Source: Cryptomeria japonica
Taxonomy: Eukaryota; Streptophyta; Pinopsida; Cupressales; Cupressaceae
Direction: 5' to 3'
Length of the DNA: 60,000 nucleotides
Assembly: GCF_030272615.1 (NCBI RefSeq)
Contig: NC_081408.1
Coordinates: 204,005,113 to 204,065,112 of the forward strand
Shown here piece by piece: positions 22,323 through 31,568 of the stretch (position 1 is the stretch's first letter; every line of letters begins with the position of its first letter). Position numbers and translations under genes: made by a program. Below the pieces are notes generated by a model. The model did no database searches, was not told where the DNA came from, and saw only the letters and a list, made by a program, of their open reading frames with translations.

Positions 22323-22934
22323 ACAATAGGAGCCTCACTTACTACATAACAATCCAAACAAAAATCTAGAGAAGTATGAACAACTTAGTATAGCACCTTC
22401 AATGCAAGAATACAGTTCCGGTTTAAGCTCTGTTTGTTCCAAATTAAACCCTAAACCTCAATACTGGAATAACCCTTACAATGAATTCCTCACATACATA
22501 GTCTCTCTAATATATTTCACATTAAATTACATCCATATATATCTATTCTAGATGTCTATCCCTATTCTCTTCTTACAAAATGATCTAATCGATCTCCCCT
22601 ATATACCCTATACAAATTTATGCCTTATGTTAGCTTACAAGGATATATATAATATCATATTACATGTCAGCCACATAACATAAATGAATAAGAATTAAAA
22701 CAAGTTGTTGATGCCGTATCCAAGATGTGTCGGCCTCTATTACTGATGGCCTTTACTATACCATGTCGGCCTGCATTGCTGGTGGCCAAAGAAATATTCT
22801 ATCATGTCAGTGTCGGTGTCGGTGTAGAGTCTGTCATGTGCCTGTTAGTACACCATATGAAGGCGAAGTCCAAAATCATGTTGCCATCAATGAAAACATA
22901 ATGAAACCAGCTAATAGAGTGTCAATTTCCAACA
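22323..22934 (-). repeat. 5' LTR of element B, outer part
   Basis: Continues the B LTR after element C and ends TTTCCAACA. Homologous to 9734-10342. Confidence 0.9.
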
Positions 22935-22939
22935 CATTC

Positions 22940-23127
22940 AACTTATCTTTCTCATCACCACAACATGCCATAGTAACAAGGTTGATTAACTTTTCGCAAA
23001 ATGAGGGTTTAGAAGGATTAGGGTTAAAAAGCTCATCTAGAGATTCATCTAATTCATCCTTAGTAAAATCATAATCAATAAAATTGTATACATCATAAAA
23101 AGCATTAGCTTCTTGCAAATATAACAT
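22940..23127 (-). pseudogene. Element A N-terminal coding segment
   Basis: ATG at 23127 (MLYLQEANAFYDVYNFIDYD) starts only about 170 bases after the PBS. It reads acidic sequence KDELDESLDELFNP and KPSFCEKLINLVTMACCGDE until interrupted by element B. The homologous A2 copies at 45237 and near 51290 start identically with MSYFYLQ-like residues. No standard Gag fold or CCHC motif is seen. This start position leaves no space for an upstream gag ORF. Confidence 0.7.
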
Positions 23128-23209
23128 TTTGAAATGAAAATTGCATGAAACTTAAACACACAATGCAAGGAAAATGAAAGAAACCTATCTCTTCTTTTTT
23201 TCTTTTTTC

Positions 23210-23234
23210 TTTTTCTGTTGTTTTTTTTTTTTTT
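23210..23234. repeat. T-rich homopolymer tract in element A leader
   Basis: Runs of T (up to 14) between the PBS and first ATG of A. Matching tracts lie at 45300-45350 and 51350-51400 in A2, so this is a conserved A-rich leader on the minus strand and not a retrogene tail. Confidence 0.7.
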
Positions 23235-23297
23235 GAACGTAAATGAAATAAAATAGATCTATATCTAACAATGCAATGCAATGAAAATGAAATTGGA

Positions 23298-23316
23298 TTC
23301 ACGTCAGTTTCACCAA
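23298..23316 (-). promoter_or_regulatory. Primer-binding site of element A
   Basis: On the minus strand it reads tggtgaaactgacgtgaat, next to the LTR. It corresponds to tggtgaacccaacgtgaac in A2 and tggtgaacccgacgtgaac in F. I cannot assign the tRNA confidently. Confidence 0.75.
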
Positions 23317-23319
23317 AGA

Positions 23320-24894
23320 TGTGTAGGGGAAAAAGTGAGACTAAGTATGGAAACCCTAATCCCACTCTCATACACACTCATGGAATACAAAAGATCCTAG
23401 GGAGCTAATACACATTGGCTACTTTTTATGAGAAAGAGAGAGTCATGGACTACCTCTTAGGTTTTCTATTCCTTTGCTGTAAATGAGAGAGAGGAATGAT
23501 GCAAAATGCAATCTAACCTAGAAAGCAAGTAAGACCACAAATCCTAATCTAAGAATGCAGATCAAAGACCAACTAAGAGACTACTAAAAAGTATAGATCA
23601 GAAGAAAAATCAGAGGTGCACCTATGTCTAAAATATGAGCAGAAATGTCTGGGAACAAGGTACCATGCCACTATTTTGATTTTGCAATTCTGGAGCTTCA
23701 ACTGAGAGGAGGGATTGTGAGACCTATGGATTGTTGTTCTGGAAAGTCTTGTTGATAGAGAGCAGGACCAAGGCACCACACTTTTGTCCTAGGCAGGACT
23801 AGGGTGCCACACCCCTATCCTTGATAGGTTTTTTGCACTTCTAAAGTTTCCGAATGATGTGGATTCCTGTTCCAGATCTATACCTGCTTCCAAATTCATG
23901 TTTCTGCACCTGCAATCTGAGAAGGGAAGGTTTGGGGCGACTATATAGGGTTTTGTCATTGTCAAATCCCCATGTTGATGATTTCCACCTCCATGAATAG
24001 TTGATAATGTACTAAAATGTGTATGGAAGAACCTTGTGTATATTGCAAGATCCTAAGAATGAAAGTAAACCCCAATTACTTGTAATTGACAAAGTAAATG
24101 CTCTAAATCCACAAGGCAAAGTGATCTAAACCATGAATATAAATCAAAATGAAGCTTATGCAAAGATCTGAAAACAACATCAAACCATACCCAATCCCAA
24201 GGGCAAGGTACAAGACAATCATCAATCGGTGATCTTCTATTGTTCTTCTACATCTTGAGTGTTTGATGGATGAATGTTGGATGTTGGTGAAGACTTCAAA
24301 GATCTACTCTTTCATTGCAAAGAAGGCTCTAATACTCCCAAAAAAATTTCTCTTATATTCTTAGAAGAAGACCCCTTAAAATGAAGAAAGAGAGATCTAA
24401 AGTATGAAACCCTAGATCTTAATTTCCCATTGATGTTTTGGTGTTAAGCATTATCATATCATAGGATTGTGCTCTCAAAACTTGGGGAAAAAAGCCACGG
24501 AACATGTGCATTCCTGCCATGGTCCGACCAACTTTTCATCAAATTTTCAAGGCCATTAGATATGATGATATTAGAGTGCATCCCAAAGTTACAACTATTT
24601 TTAAGATGTTTTGATATGCAAAATCGGGCCTAAACGGTCAAAATAAGACATAATTAGGGTTTATGATTAGATGATTCATTGGAGGAATATTATGAAAAGG
24701 GGCACACTTAGGGTAAAGGGCCCAACTTTGTAATGTGCAAAGTGATGAGACAAGACCTTAGATTTAATTTAATTAATTAATTAAATGCTTAAAGGGGATT
24801 GAGAAATGCAAGATGCAAAACACACTAAGGCGGGTGGTAACCTAAGTGTGAAATTGTACCACCCTAGCAAGGGTGTACAATTTATGACACTATA
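23320..24894 (-). repeat. 5' LTR of element A
   Basis: 1,575 bp. The plus-strand left edge is TGTGTAGGGG and the right edge GACACTATA (final CA decayed). Homologous to the A2 LTR at 51493-55032. It contains the uninterrupted target of element G (ctaaa at 24126-24130) and a decayed copy of the ggacc...ggtcc hairpin near 24500-24535. Short translations in it are not supported as genes. Confidence 0.85.
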
Positions 24895-26385
24895 ATCCTA
24901 ATATTGTTTTCATCTTTATCCATAGCTACAATGTTTGAAATGCATAGGGAATAATTGATAGGACGAATGAATCCAATATCCAACAATTTTTCAATCTCAG
25001 CTTTAACAAGTAATGCCACTTTAGGGTGAATTTTTTGAATCTTCTTCTTCATAGGTTTAGCATCAGGAATTAGGACAATGTTATGAGTGACAATCTTAGG
25101 ATCTATGTCAAGCATGTTAGAATATATCCAAGCAAAGATCTTAGGGAATTCATGTAGCAAATCAGCATATTGTTTTTGCTCTTATTCATCAAGACATTTC
25201 CCTATCTTAATGATCTTATCTTCAACACAAGGATCCATCTTGATATCAATGGTGTCATTTATTAGGAGATGTTTTGTTGAAGAACATCTTTTAATTAAGG
25301 AAATTCTTTAACTATCTCATTGTTATTTCTTTCTTTCCCAAAGTAAGCTTTCACATTTAGACAATAGGGAAAACTGCGATTATGGTGATAACGAGGAAGG
25401 TTGTCATAAGCTCCCAAGAATTTAGCTAAGGAATCATCTATAGAAAAACATCCAAAGAAAAGACACAACAAGGGTCAAAGTCAATATATTCTAGATATTT
25501 TAGTGAGAGAGAAGAAGAAATGACATTAACACTAATAGAAGGTCTCCTAGAGGCTTTAGTACGCTTGAAAGGATCATAACCAAGCCCAAATGTCATATCA
25601 CAAAAGTTGTTTTCCAAGGGAACTTTAATCCCTTGTTCTTGAGCACCACATCCATTTCCATTATATCCACACCTAGCTAGGATGTGAAAACCAGGACCAT
25701 AAAGGTTAGTCATTTCCAAAGAAGAAGGAGGATTTTCAAGCAGTGGAGGATCAAAATCCTCTAGACCAGAAACTAAAGGAGATGAAATATGAGAAGCTAC
25801 CACAAAGTTATTACTTAATGGCCCAGACAAAGTAGATTGCATTTTTAGGTTCTTCTTTTTCTTTCTTCTTTTTGACCTTAGGTTCTCTAGGGGGAATTCT
25901 GTATTCCCCTACAAAATTAGGATTGAAATCAAGGGATCCCCAATCATCTTCTACAAGAATTTGTTCAGGATAGAAAGTATTTTCAATCATAGAGTCGGGT
26001 TGACAAGATTATTACTCAAGAATCTTAGGTCCACTTGAGAAATTATTCGGGATCAATCAAGATATAGGAGATAGGTTCAATGAACTAGTCCCACTAATCG
26101 AAGTAGAAGCTTTAGAGGAAATATCTAAGATAGTTGGGGAAGAATTGATTGAAGTGGATTTAGAACTTCATGTTTGTAAACAAGACTAGAATGTTGTGTC
26201 ACCTAAGGAGGTATATGTTGTGATGTTGTGAATAAACATGATTTGCCTGTGGAATGTAGAGGGAACATTTGCATGCTATGAATCCAAGGTCTCCCTTACA
26301 ACAAGTTGTATATCAACTCTCCAGACATGACATGGATAAGATTAGGTAAAGTAACCTGACCTACCTTTACACACAAGGTGATGAT
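24895..26385 (-). pseudogene. Element A2 RT N-terminus, G-patch and protease C-terminus
   Basis: MLHEFPKIFAWIYSNM (25160) leads to VDIDPKIVTH-type sequence, AEIEKLLDIGFIRPINY and NNIRI, the start of RT, cut at 24895 by element A. Upstream, 25842-25438 contains ILARCGYNGNGCGAQEQGI, the G-patch motif also present in A. Farther right, 26085-26380 matches the A protease C-terminal region but is heavily shifted. It provides the uninterrupted counterpart of the A solo-LTR site. Confidence 0.8.
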
Positions 26386-26397
26386 TGGTATTAGAGC
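26386..26397 (+). promoter_or_regulatory. Primer-binding site forming the left end of element E
   Basis: tggtattagagc, one C-to-T change from the initiator tRNA-Met complement. It begins with TG, like an LTR terminus. Confidence 0.85.
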
Positions 26398-26454
26398 TTG
26401 GTCCTCTATTTTCAGAAGCCTAACAGCTTGAGGAAGATCTTGGCACCGGTAAAG

Positions 26455-28473
26455 ATGGAAAATCTGATGAAGCAATTGGAAGGAGCTCTTATAGGCTATG
26501 ATGCAGAGAAATTGAAAAATATCAAACTAGAAGATGATTTAAGGGTAGCTCAGGATATCATTCAGGCACTTCAAGAAAATTTTACTGTTGCAAGAAATAA
26601 GAGAAGAGAACTTTGTGAAAAATTGCAAAATGAGAATGATGAAAAGGAATCACTTAATGATATGATAAGCAAGTTGAAACAAGAGAACATGACAATAAAG
26701 AATGAGATGCAGGATATGAATATGATATTTTGCAAAGAGATTGAGGATAGGAAGAAGAAGAAGAGGACAAACAAAGACTTGGCCCCTCTTGATATACTAC
26801 TAAATGAAATCACAGAGGAAGGTAAATTGAAGAACATAGAGAAAATATATGACACCTTAACAGCTGATGAAAAAGAACAAGTTGAAAATAGTGTTATATT
26901 ACATATGGATATGTACAAGAAGTTTTTGATGGAAGTAGTCAATGAAATTCTAGATGAGCTATTTAAAAGACTAGAAGCAAGAAGACAAGCAGTAATAGAA
27001 CTAGATAAGAAAATAAAAATTGAAAAGTTACTTGTTGTATATCCAATAAACTCACCCAAAGAAATTGATGACCTAATTGCTCAAGCCAACCCGATAGTAT
27101 TTTCTATTGCACACTGACATGTTGCTTTAATGGTAGGAAGAATTAATGAAGTGACTAAGGAGACAAAAAATAGATGGGATATATTCCTAGTTGAGAAAGA
27201 AAAACAAGACGAGTACAAGAACCCCAAACCCATAAAATTTTATCAGAAAGATAGAGACAAGGGTAAAGGTAAAGTTGGTGGACCACCTAGTATCAAGGTT
27301 AGAGACAACTTACCCCCACCTCCTTTGATTACTCCATCGGTAAAAACAATAGCTACAAAAGATCAACCGACAGCTGAGAGTATGGATGTAGAGGATAATA
27401 ATCCTAATCCTAAAGTCTTATATACTGTGGATGTTGATACTCAAAATATCAACATAGTGGTAGACAAAGATACAATTGATAAGACTGATATGGCTAGTGA
27501 GCCTTCGGTAGCTAAGGAAACTGATAACACATAGGAGAAATCGGCAAAAGATAAAGAGAAAAAGGTAGAGACTCAAACACAGATTGAGACAATGCAACAT
27601 ACAAAGAAACAAACAGAGCAAAAGGGTCCAGAATAGCAACAACAACAAAAATAACAGGAACAGGAACATAAGGAAATAGAGCCACCGACAACTAGTGAAG
27701 TAGAAAAATCATTGCTTAAAGAAATGCAGACAAAAACAAACCTACCAGAGGTCAATAAAGGCTTGGTTACTTCCACCGGTACTCAGATTGTTGATTCATC
27801 ATCAGGCTTCAAATCAACTAATGTGATTGAGGTACTATTAGATTCAATCAAGAAGATAACCAACTGTAGCTCACAAGCTTACAAGGCAATTGATGATACC
27901 ATACCAATTTTGAAGGTAATTGCTCCCAACTATAATATAGAAAACAAAGATTCTTTAGGACAACTTGATACACTGTGTAAATATATCACAAAAAACATTG
28001 AGAAAATAAAGGAAGAGTAATTAAAGGATAAAGTAGAAGTTGAAAAATAGAAATTCTTTGATGAGCAAATAAAGAAGTGTAACAGAGATTTTGACACACT
28101 TCTACCAGAATTATGTAATTTATTGAAAGAGTACAAAAATCTATACAAAGATACCTATAAAACAAACTTTTTGACTGTAGATATAGAAAAGAAAATGAGC
28201 AAGGTACAGGATGAGATCAATAAACTTCCAGACAGTTTTGTCAACTCACCTGATACACTATCAGTTTTTGAGGAAAAGATAACAAATTGTGAAGAAGAAT
28301 TACTTAAATTGGAAAGAGAGAAAGAAAGAATAGTGAATAAGGCAAAGCATTTGAGATCAAAACTATGTCCAAGATTGGACTATCTAGCATCACTAAAGAA
28401 GGAAGTATCTGAGGCACTAATACAGGGAAAGAAACACCGACAGAGCATTTGCAGCATCTCACCAGTACAGTGA
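26455..28473 (+). pseudogene. Element E fused ORF1-ORF2 protein
   Basis: The first ATG is at 26455 (MENLMKQLEGALIGYDAEK). About 105 codons are the ORF1 coiled coil seen in D and H, up to CKEIEDRKKKKR. The frame then passes directly into ORF2 C-terminal sequence (LDILLNEITEEGKLKN), skipping the zinc knuckles and the ORF2 N-terminal domain. The same frame runs to 28473 with GKGKVGG, an acidic and Thr-rich middle, AYKAIDDTIPILKVIAPNYN and a coiled-coil C-terminus (EEELLKLEREKERI). At least six in-frame stops interrupt it (including 27115-27117, 27532-27534 and 28018-28020). The fusion removes about 2.6 kb relative to D. The function is unknown. Confidence 0.75.
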
Positions 28474-28764
28474 AGAGAACAGAGACAACAATAAAGGATA
28501 GCCAAAAGTTTATGGATAGTATAAACTTGATTTTGGGAGATCTTTTTTAAATTGTAACCACCCAGTTACAAGGTTGAAACTACAAACTCTACTGACATCT
28601 TGACAACCTTTGTCATTGATGCCAAAGGGGGAGTAGTGGGATGAGAAAATTCAAATCACCAGAATCATATGCTCAGGGGGAGCACACACATTTTTGGTAA
28701 CATTTTTGAACTTCACATTTTTGGATAATTTTTTAAATTTCTCATGAGTGTTGCCATCAATGCC

Positions 28765-28775
28765 AAAGGGGGAGA
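28765..28775 (+). promoter_or_regulatory. Polypurine tract of element E
   Basis: aaagggggaga preceded by tgcc, one base before the 3' LTR start at 28777. A weaker tgccaaagggggag copy lies near 28620-28633. Confidence 0.9.
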
Positions 28776-28776
28776 T

Positions 28777-29114
28777 TGTTGGCATATGCACACTCCAATG
28801 AGACATTGTATGTGATTGAAGGTTTTGTCATTGATGGCAACCTTGCAATCCTATGGCACCGGCAAAGGCATTATACCGGCCTTAGCAGATCAAACTCTAC
28901 ACCGGCACTCAGGATATTGGCACCGGCACAGAAGAAATGAAGTATACTAGCACAGAGGCCAACAGGATTTTGTTATATTATATTTTGTTTATTATTGTAA
29001 AACTTTGTAAGCCGACTTGGCAAATTGTAAAATGACTCTTATATATAAAAGATATCATTGTAGATATTTGAGATAGGAGATGTAAGCATAAAAGAAAAAT
29101 ATTAGGCAGACCTA
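28777..29114 (+). repeat. 3' LTR of element E, first part
   Basis: Begins TGTTGGCATATGC. It contains a TATA-like tatatataaa near 29040 and several caccggcac repeats. Interrupted by F after 29114. Confidence 0.88.
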
Positions 29115-29317
29115 TGTAGCATCCTAAAATTGTGACACTTGCAATTTCGACTGCATTTCGGTCTTCACGATGGCGACGCAACACGCAACCTGAATGGAGA
29201 CCCCAAAACTTGCTCACGACACTGAAAACTGCATTTCTCAAGAACCATTGGCCTGAACCTCCTTGCACCCCGCTGTCCCGGAGGTGGGACCAGAGCGCCC
29301 AGCGCCCTGGTCGCTCA

Positions 29318-29344
29318 GGACCAGGGCGCCAAGTGCCCTGGTCC
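29318..29344. repeat. Perfect 10-bp inverted repeat in F LTR1
   Basis: ggaccagggc (29318-29327), a 7-base loop and gccctggtcc (29335-29344). It lies in the block absent from LTR2. Could form a stable hairpin in DNA or RNA. Confidence 0.85.
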
Positions 29345-29498
29345 TCCAGGACCATGGTGCCCAGCGCCCTAGTCCCTGGGTCCTATTTTGGGCCCGGTTT
29401 CCTAAGTGATATCGGGTCTTTTTGATTGCAATTTGGAAATATACTTCCCTGGTCGGCCTAAGGTTGGGAAAATCAGTCTATCAGCCCTAATTGACAAG

Positions 29499-29506
29499 TA
29501 TATAAA
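29499..29506 (+). promoter_or_regulatory. TATA box of element F LTR1
   Basis: tatataaa is followed by a pyrimidine-rich stretch (atttttctctctcat) suitable for initiation. The same motif is in LTR2 at 36080-36087. Confidence 0.6.
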
Positions 29507-30389
29507 CTACATTTTTCTCTCTCATTTGGGGGAGAAGAGAATAGAAGACATACATGACTGAAAAAGTGTGGAAACTATACTCAAGCATTCAAGCATTCAA
29601 GCAATTGATCATTCCAAGTCTCCATTCAAGGCTAAGTGTTGCATTCAAGTCAAGGATTCAACCATTGAAGAGGAGATCACTTATTACATGCTACATACTA
29701 CAACATACAACATCTAAACCTTTGCACATAAGGATACAAACATCCTTAGAACAAGGTATTAGTACTTGTTTTACATTACAGTCATTTACATTTACAGCAC
29801 TTGCTCATTTCTTGGTTAATTCCAAAACTGGGGTTTGACCTAAAGGCAAACCCCTAATCCCTAACCCGCCAATCGTCTTCACTTTTTTGTGTGTAGGTTG
29901 CAGGTACATGGCTGAGATTGAAGATCTAGAATCCTTGTGCAGAGACGAACCGATCCCCCTTCGTTTCGCGGATTTTTCGGAGGACCGTGGCATCGGGCGC
30001 CATCGTCCCAACAACTTTTTCTCAAATTTGTAGGACAGCGCCATATCGACATTCTACTGCTAATTCCAGGTCCGCAGCTTCATCCTATAACCTAAACTCA
30101 GTTTATAAGTGAATCTTTATGACTTTCTATGCATCCTTAGCTTAATTTCCTTAATCAACATTCTTTACAAAAGAGGGTAGCTTTGCTTTCCAAACCCTTG
30201 AAATTCATTTAGCATCCAATCTTACATTGTGTGGGATTGAATCTTATGAGTTTCAACCCCTCTTTTGAATGTAAAGTCTTCCCCCTAAGTGAAAACCCAT
30301 CGAATCCTAGCGAACCTCCCTTCTCTCTCCTCGGAGTTAGAAGAGGGGAGACCAACTAGGGTTTGACCGCGATTTTCCGCTTTACATTT

Positions 30390-30408
30390 TGGTGAACCCG
30401 ACGTGAAC
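30390..30408 (+). promoter_or_regulatory. Primer-binding site of element F
   Basis: tggtgaacccgacgtgaac lies four bases after LTR1. It differs by one base from the A2 site on the minus strand. tRNA not assigned. Confidence 0.82.
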
Positions 30409-31568
30409 ATCCTTTCTGATTATTCATGATTAGATCTAAAAATTGATTCCTTGATTACATTTCCATGTTTGATCTTTTGCAAAATTTTAGAGGTGATTGC
30501 ATAAAAACCCTAAATTTTCTTTTTTTGAACATTGAACTTGCGAAATGTTTAATTATTAATGCTTGCTTCAGATCTGCTTTTCTATTATAAATTATCAATT
30601 CATATCTATACTTTAATTTTGAAAATTAAGTGGTTAAATGTCAAAACCCTAATTTTTGAAACCCTCTTAATTCAACCTTTGTTTGACAATTTGACCGATC
30701 AAAACATCTCCAAATCAGCTGTAACTTTGGATTTTGCAATAAAATCACAATATCTTTCATCCCTGAAAATTTGGAAAAAAGTTACGAGGACCGTGTTGCA
30801 CTCCGAGCGCCATCGTCCCCGACATTTTTTTCAAAATTTCGGGAGTGAGATCTTGCTGTATTTTCCTGCTAAAATCCAGAATTTTGGCTGATTTTGTCAA
30901 TTATAACACTTTCAAAATTACGGTCAAAGTTGGTCTTGTGATTGCTTGGTTTAAGGCTCCTAATCATTCAAAAATTGTTGAAATTGAAATTTTGTGTCAA
31001 AATTGTGTTCTTACTGTCCTAAATCTGAAAATTGTGTTTGCATTCATTCAAAATTTCAGTGCTTTATTTAAATTCTTGCATTTTGTGACTTTTGAAATTA
31101 AGTGCCTAATTACAACAACTTTGATTTCCGCTTTCAAAATTGAATTTAGCGTGAAATTGAGTCAATTTTTAAATTTCAAAACTTGCACTGCTTTTGACAT
31201 TCCCTCTAAAATCATAAAATTCAAAATTTCAGTTTCCCTCTCTTTTTCAAAATTCAAATTTTGCATTTTTCGACAATCTTGATAGGGTTCAATTTTGAGA
31301 TTGCAACTTTAATTTGGCCTATCTACAGATCGTAAAATCCCTCAATTTTTTCAGATTAGCTCTAAAATCATCATACCTTTCATCCCTGCAAATTTCGAAA
31401 AAAGTTGCAAGGACCGTGTTGCACTCCGAGCGCCACGGTCCCGAACATTTTTTTCAAAATTTCGGGAGACTGTTGTGATTGCATTTAACAGCTTAAATCT
31501 GGAAGATTGGCTGGTTTTATTGAAAATTGCTACCTCTAAAATGAAAATCTTCTCTCTCTCTCTAGTGC
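30409..31568 (+). other. Element F leader with a duplicated 90-bp hairpin module
   Basis: Long AT-rich untranslated leader. A segment at 30754-30845 is repeated at 31377-31467. The second copy contains ggaccgtg (31411-31418) and cacggtcc (31434-31441), a perfect 8-bp inverted repeat with a 15-base loop. Open stretches at 30559-31282 are low-complexity Phe/Leu-rich translations without recognisable motifs and are not called as genes. Confidence 0.7.

Larger units (their letters stand above)
9415..22934 (-). mobile_element. Element B: non-autonomous LTR retrotransposon with ORF1 and ORF2, TSD cattc
   Basis: Bounded by cattc at 9410-9414 and 22935-22939, with an uninterrupted homologous site at 51091-51095 (decayed cattt at 45039-45043). 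Without nested element C it is about 6.87 kb. The 3' LTR is at 9415-10342. The 5' LTR is split by C into 15354-15672 and 22323-22934. The LTR lengths agree (928 and 931 bp). The minus-strand order is 5' LTR, iMet-type PBS, ORF1, ORF2, PPT, 3' LTR. There is no protease, integrase, RT or RNase H in the 5.0-kb interior. Confidence 0.9.
1..24894 (-). mobile_element. Element A: Tat-type Ty3/gypsy retrotransposon, pol without recognisable gag, 3' end off window
   Basis: Read on the minus strand: 5' LTR (23320-24894), primer-binding site, a short N-terminal region, protease, G-patch, RT, RNase H, a second archaeal-type RNase H, integrase, then an antisense PMD ORF. The two RNase H domains mark the Tat lineage of Ty3/gypsy. 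The 3' LTR is not in the window. The right end (24894) is followed by atcct, and the next bases continue a second Tat RT gene (A2). A's own RT has the uninterrupted sequence with one atcct at 6146-6150, so A probably inserted into A2. A is interrupted by a solo LTR (6410-7187) and by element B (9415-22934). It cannot be active: the YVDD motif is damaged, there is a frameshift near 5740, and there are several stops. Confidence 0.85.
29115..30386 (+). repeat. LTR1 (5') of element F
   Basis: 1,272 bp, from TGTAGCATCC to GCTTTACA. It has a TATA box at 29499-29506, a GC-rich hairpin block at 29290-29395 that is about 62 bp longer than in LTR2, and a ggaccgtgg...ccatcgtcc hairpin near 29983-30008. 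Confidence 0.95.

Noticed and set aside
26571-27059. Minus-strand hydrophobic ORF of 162 codons
   Set aside because: Antisense of the Lys/Glu-rich coiled coil in E, which automatically yields Ser/Phe/Leu-rich translation.
29554-29838. A 94-codon ORF in F LTR1, nearly identical to 36135-36419 in LTR2
   Set aside because: Identity is explained by the two positions being LTR copies. The peptide has no motif and lies in the transcribed leader, so it is not supported as a gene.
30559-31282. Open frames of 110-145 codons in the F leader
   Set aside because: Low-complexity Phe/Lys/Ser-rich translation of AT-rich DNA with no start context or homologue.
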